DNA of 64,000 nucleotides from NCBI GenBank assembly GCA_023251535.1, contig JAHEYP010000007.1:38812-102811 (forward strand). Reading direction: 5' to 3'. Below are positions 62,448-64,000 of the stretch, piece after piece. The stretch comes from Bacteroidota bacterium (lineage in GTDB: Bacteria > Bacteroidota > Bacteroidia > AKYH767-A > OLB10). Every line of letters starts with the position of its first letter. Positions within the stretch are counted from its first letter, which is position 1. Under the pieces are notes generated by a model. It was not told where the DNA came from. It saw only the letters and a program-made list of their open reading frames with translations, and searched no databases. A program made the position numbers and the translations under genes.

Positions 62448-64000
62448 GAGGCCTGTTACTATATATCGCAATTTTATTGTGTTTGTCAGGATCGCTGTTT
62501 GCACAAGATCCTCATTTTACACAGATCAATCGAATTCCTTCTTTCTATAATCCGGCAGCAGCTGGAAATGGAGTTGAGCATATTCGTTTAACGATGCTTT
62601 ATCGTAACCAATGGGCAAGTGTAACTACTCCTTTTGTTACGCAAGGATTCTTCTTCGATAAACAAGTAGGTAAAGTGGGTCTAGGCGCTAATCTTGTAAA
62701 TAATTCTGCAGGAGAGGCCGGTATTCGTCAGCTTTTACTAAATGGTATTCTTAACTATAGATTTGATTTTGATAAAAATCATTTTACTGCAGGAATGCAA
62801 GTGGGATTAATTCAGAAAAGTTTTGATCCTTCAAAAATGACTTTCGATGACCAGTATCTTCCTGATCAAGGTTATGATCCTTCAAACGCAACAGCTGAGA
62901 CTTTCTCTTATACAAAAGTTACACGTCCCGACTTAGGATTAGGTATGTTCTGGACACATGGAACACCTGGAAAAGATAAAGTCTTGCCTTACGCAGGATT
63001 TTCAGCGCAGCATATTTTGCAACCAAAAGAGACTTTTATTCTAGATCAAAATAGTGTTCCTATTAAACTGAATGCTCAAGCCGGATTAGGAATTCACATA
63101 AATGATGATTTGCAAATTACACCATCAATCTTGTATGTAAAGCAACAGAATTCATCTGAGCTAGTTGCTGGTGCTGTGGTTCGATTACCATTGCAAGAAC
63201 GTAATATGGTTGAGGGTGGAATTTATTATCGTAAAGGCGATGCCATGGCTTTGTATGGCGGATACCAATGGAATAATTTCTTATTGGGTGCATCATACGA
63301 CGTAAATATCAGCGGACTCACAAAAGGCCCGGGAGCGTTTGAACTAACGTTAACGTATATACCAAAAGCAAAAATTAAAAAGCAACCGGAGAAAAACCCA
63401 TCTAAACCTGTGGCTGTAAAGAAACCTGCACCGACTAAAAAGCTGGCAACCGTTTCTAACCCTACTGAAGTGAAGAAAGTGGAAGCGAAAGCGCCTTCTA
63501 AAGTAAGTTCTTCTGAAAATTCGAAGCCTATTGTCAAAACGGAAGCTCCAGCTAAACCGAAGTCAAATGCATCTACAGTAAAAATTACTGCTACTGCTCA
63601 GCCTAAGAAACCGATGCCAGCTGTTGATACTGCTAAAACGATTACTCCTACGGAATCTCCTAAGGTTGTACAACTTCAAACAAAGGGTACTGCGCCAATT
63701 GTAACATCAGCACCTAAGGTGGATTCTATAGCAACTCCTCTAGCAACGCCTAGAAACGCAACACCGATTAAGGAAATTAAATTAAAGCCGGTCGTAATCA
63801 ACAAGAATTCGATTAAGAAACCAACTTCTGAAATTGTAGAACCAACACAATTATCACCAGTGGGTACAACGCCACTTCCAGTAGGAGACTTTGACGAAAT
63901 TGAAATGCTTAATACTAAACCGATCGCTATTGATAAATCATCAATGAAAAAGCCTACGGTTAAAATTAATCCGAATATAAATTCTGATAAAGTTTCTCCT
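62444..64000 (+). CDS. PorP/SprF family T9SS protein with long Lys/Pro-rich tail, partial at right edge
   Basis: The frame is open for 519 codons to the window end. Signal peptide ends at SLFAQ (about 21). Residues about 22-306 match the PorP/SprF barrel: DPHFTQINRIPSFYNPAAAG, YRNQWASVTTPFVTQGFFFD, YAGFSAQHILQPKE and GAFELTLTYIPK. Residues 307-519 and beyond are low-complexity, rich in Lys, Pro, Thr and Ala. The motif KPVVINKNSIKKPT at 448-461 returns as KPIAIDKSSMKKPT at 492-505, a 44-residue spacing. Family members pair with type B cargo and help it through the T9SS; the usual protein ends near the barrel. Confidence 0.9.
   Translation, partial: MRGLLLYIAILLCLSGSLFAQDPHFTQINRIPSFYNPAAAGNGVEHIRLTMLYRNQWASVTTPFVTQGFFFDKQVGKVGLGANLVNNSAGEAGIRQLLLNGILNYRFDFDKNHFTAGMQVGLIQKSFDPSKMTFDDQYLPDQGYDPSNATAETFSYTKVTRPDLGLGMFWTHGTPGKDKVLPYAGFSAQHILQPKETFILDQNSVPIKLNAQAGLGIHINDDLQITPSILYVKQQNSSELVAGAVVRLPLQERNMVEGGIYYRKGDAMALYGGYQWNNFLLGASYDVNISGLTKGPGAFELTLTYIPKAKIKKQPEKNPSKPVAVKKPAPTKKLATVSNPTEVKKVEAKAPSKVSSSENSKPIVKTEAPAKPKSNASTVKITATAQPKKPMPAVDTAKTITPTESPKVVQLQTKGTAPIVTSAPKVDSIATPLATPRNATPIKEIKLKPVVINKNSIKKPTSEIVEPTQLSPVGTTPLPVGDFDEIEMLNTKPIAIDKSSMKKPTVKINPNINSDKVSP

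Overview
The window comes from a low-GC member of the Bacteroidota (Bacteroidetes). The evidence is several secreted proteins with type IX secretion (T9SS) C-terminal sorting domains of type A and type B, a PorP/SprF protein, Bacteroidetes-restricted families (DUF4271, DUF4292, DUF4907, DUF5777), promoters of the TTTG-N19-TAnnTTTG type, little sign of Shine-Dalgarno sequences, and the DUF4271-hemD-rnpA-yidD-S41 gene order. I cannot name a genus from sequence alone. No tRNA, rRNA, insertion sequence, phage or CRISPR array was seen.

Layout. 1-390 holds a 124-bp tandem hairpin repeat that runs off the left edge. 0.45-4.7 kb carries two T9SS cargo proteins around an unrecognised helical protein. 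4.8-8.3 kb is an overlapping run of a GT2 and a GT9 glycosyltransferase and uvrC. 8.4-18.9 kb is a mix of lipoproteins, a sugar-phosphate isomerase, M48 and M1 peptidases, a delta-60 repeat T9SS protein, a YdcF protein, and a cytochrome-like lipoprotein with a DUF5777 barrel. 18.9-25.2 kb is the conserved housekeeping block DUF4271-hemD-rnpA-yidD-S41 peptidase, followed by an O-antigen-ligase-like protein and a TPR protein. 25.2-28.4 kb is a vitamin B12 locus: meaB diverges from a cobalamin riboswitch that precedes a TonB-dependent receptor.

28.4-31.8 kb is an accessory island. A 5'-truncated T9SS gene and an intact T9SS gene lie between AT-rich intergenic stretches that share a dispersed repeat, a 123-bp tandem repeat and a heptamer microsatellite that reaches into the end of gpsA. 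31.8-34.9 kb holds gpsA, a DinB-like protein, two small stress/ligand-binding folds and tatA. 35.0-43.6 kb is one minus-strand gene train: dut, a nucleotidyltransferase, a TPR lipoprotein, a DUF4292 lipoprotein, an EnvC-like LytM protein, then two overlapping envelope proteins of unknown function.

44.6-59.5 kb is an exopolysaccharide locus transcribed rightward from a recognisable promoter. It encodes a Wza-type export lipoprotein, a Wzc-like chain-length ATPase that lacks a tyrosine tail, a flippase, four GT4-type glycosyltransferases, an O-antigen-ligase-like polymerase, an APH-fold kinase abutting a nucleotidyltransferase/thymidylate-kinase-like fusion, a methyltransferase and a hexapeptide acyltransferase. 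It runs directly into a T9SS type B NHL/Ig/PKD protein coupled to a PorP/SprF protein with a long Lys/Pro-rich tail that leaves the window at the right edge. The most novel-looking pieces are the double-kinase module in the polysaccharide locus, the repeat-bounded island at 28-32 kb, and the uncharacterised overlapping pair at 35.0-38.4 kb.
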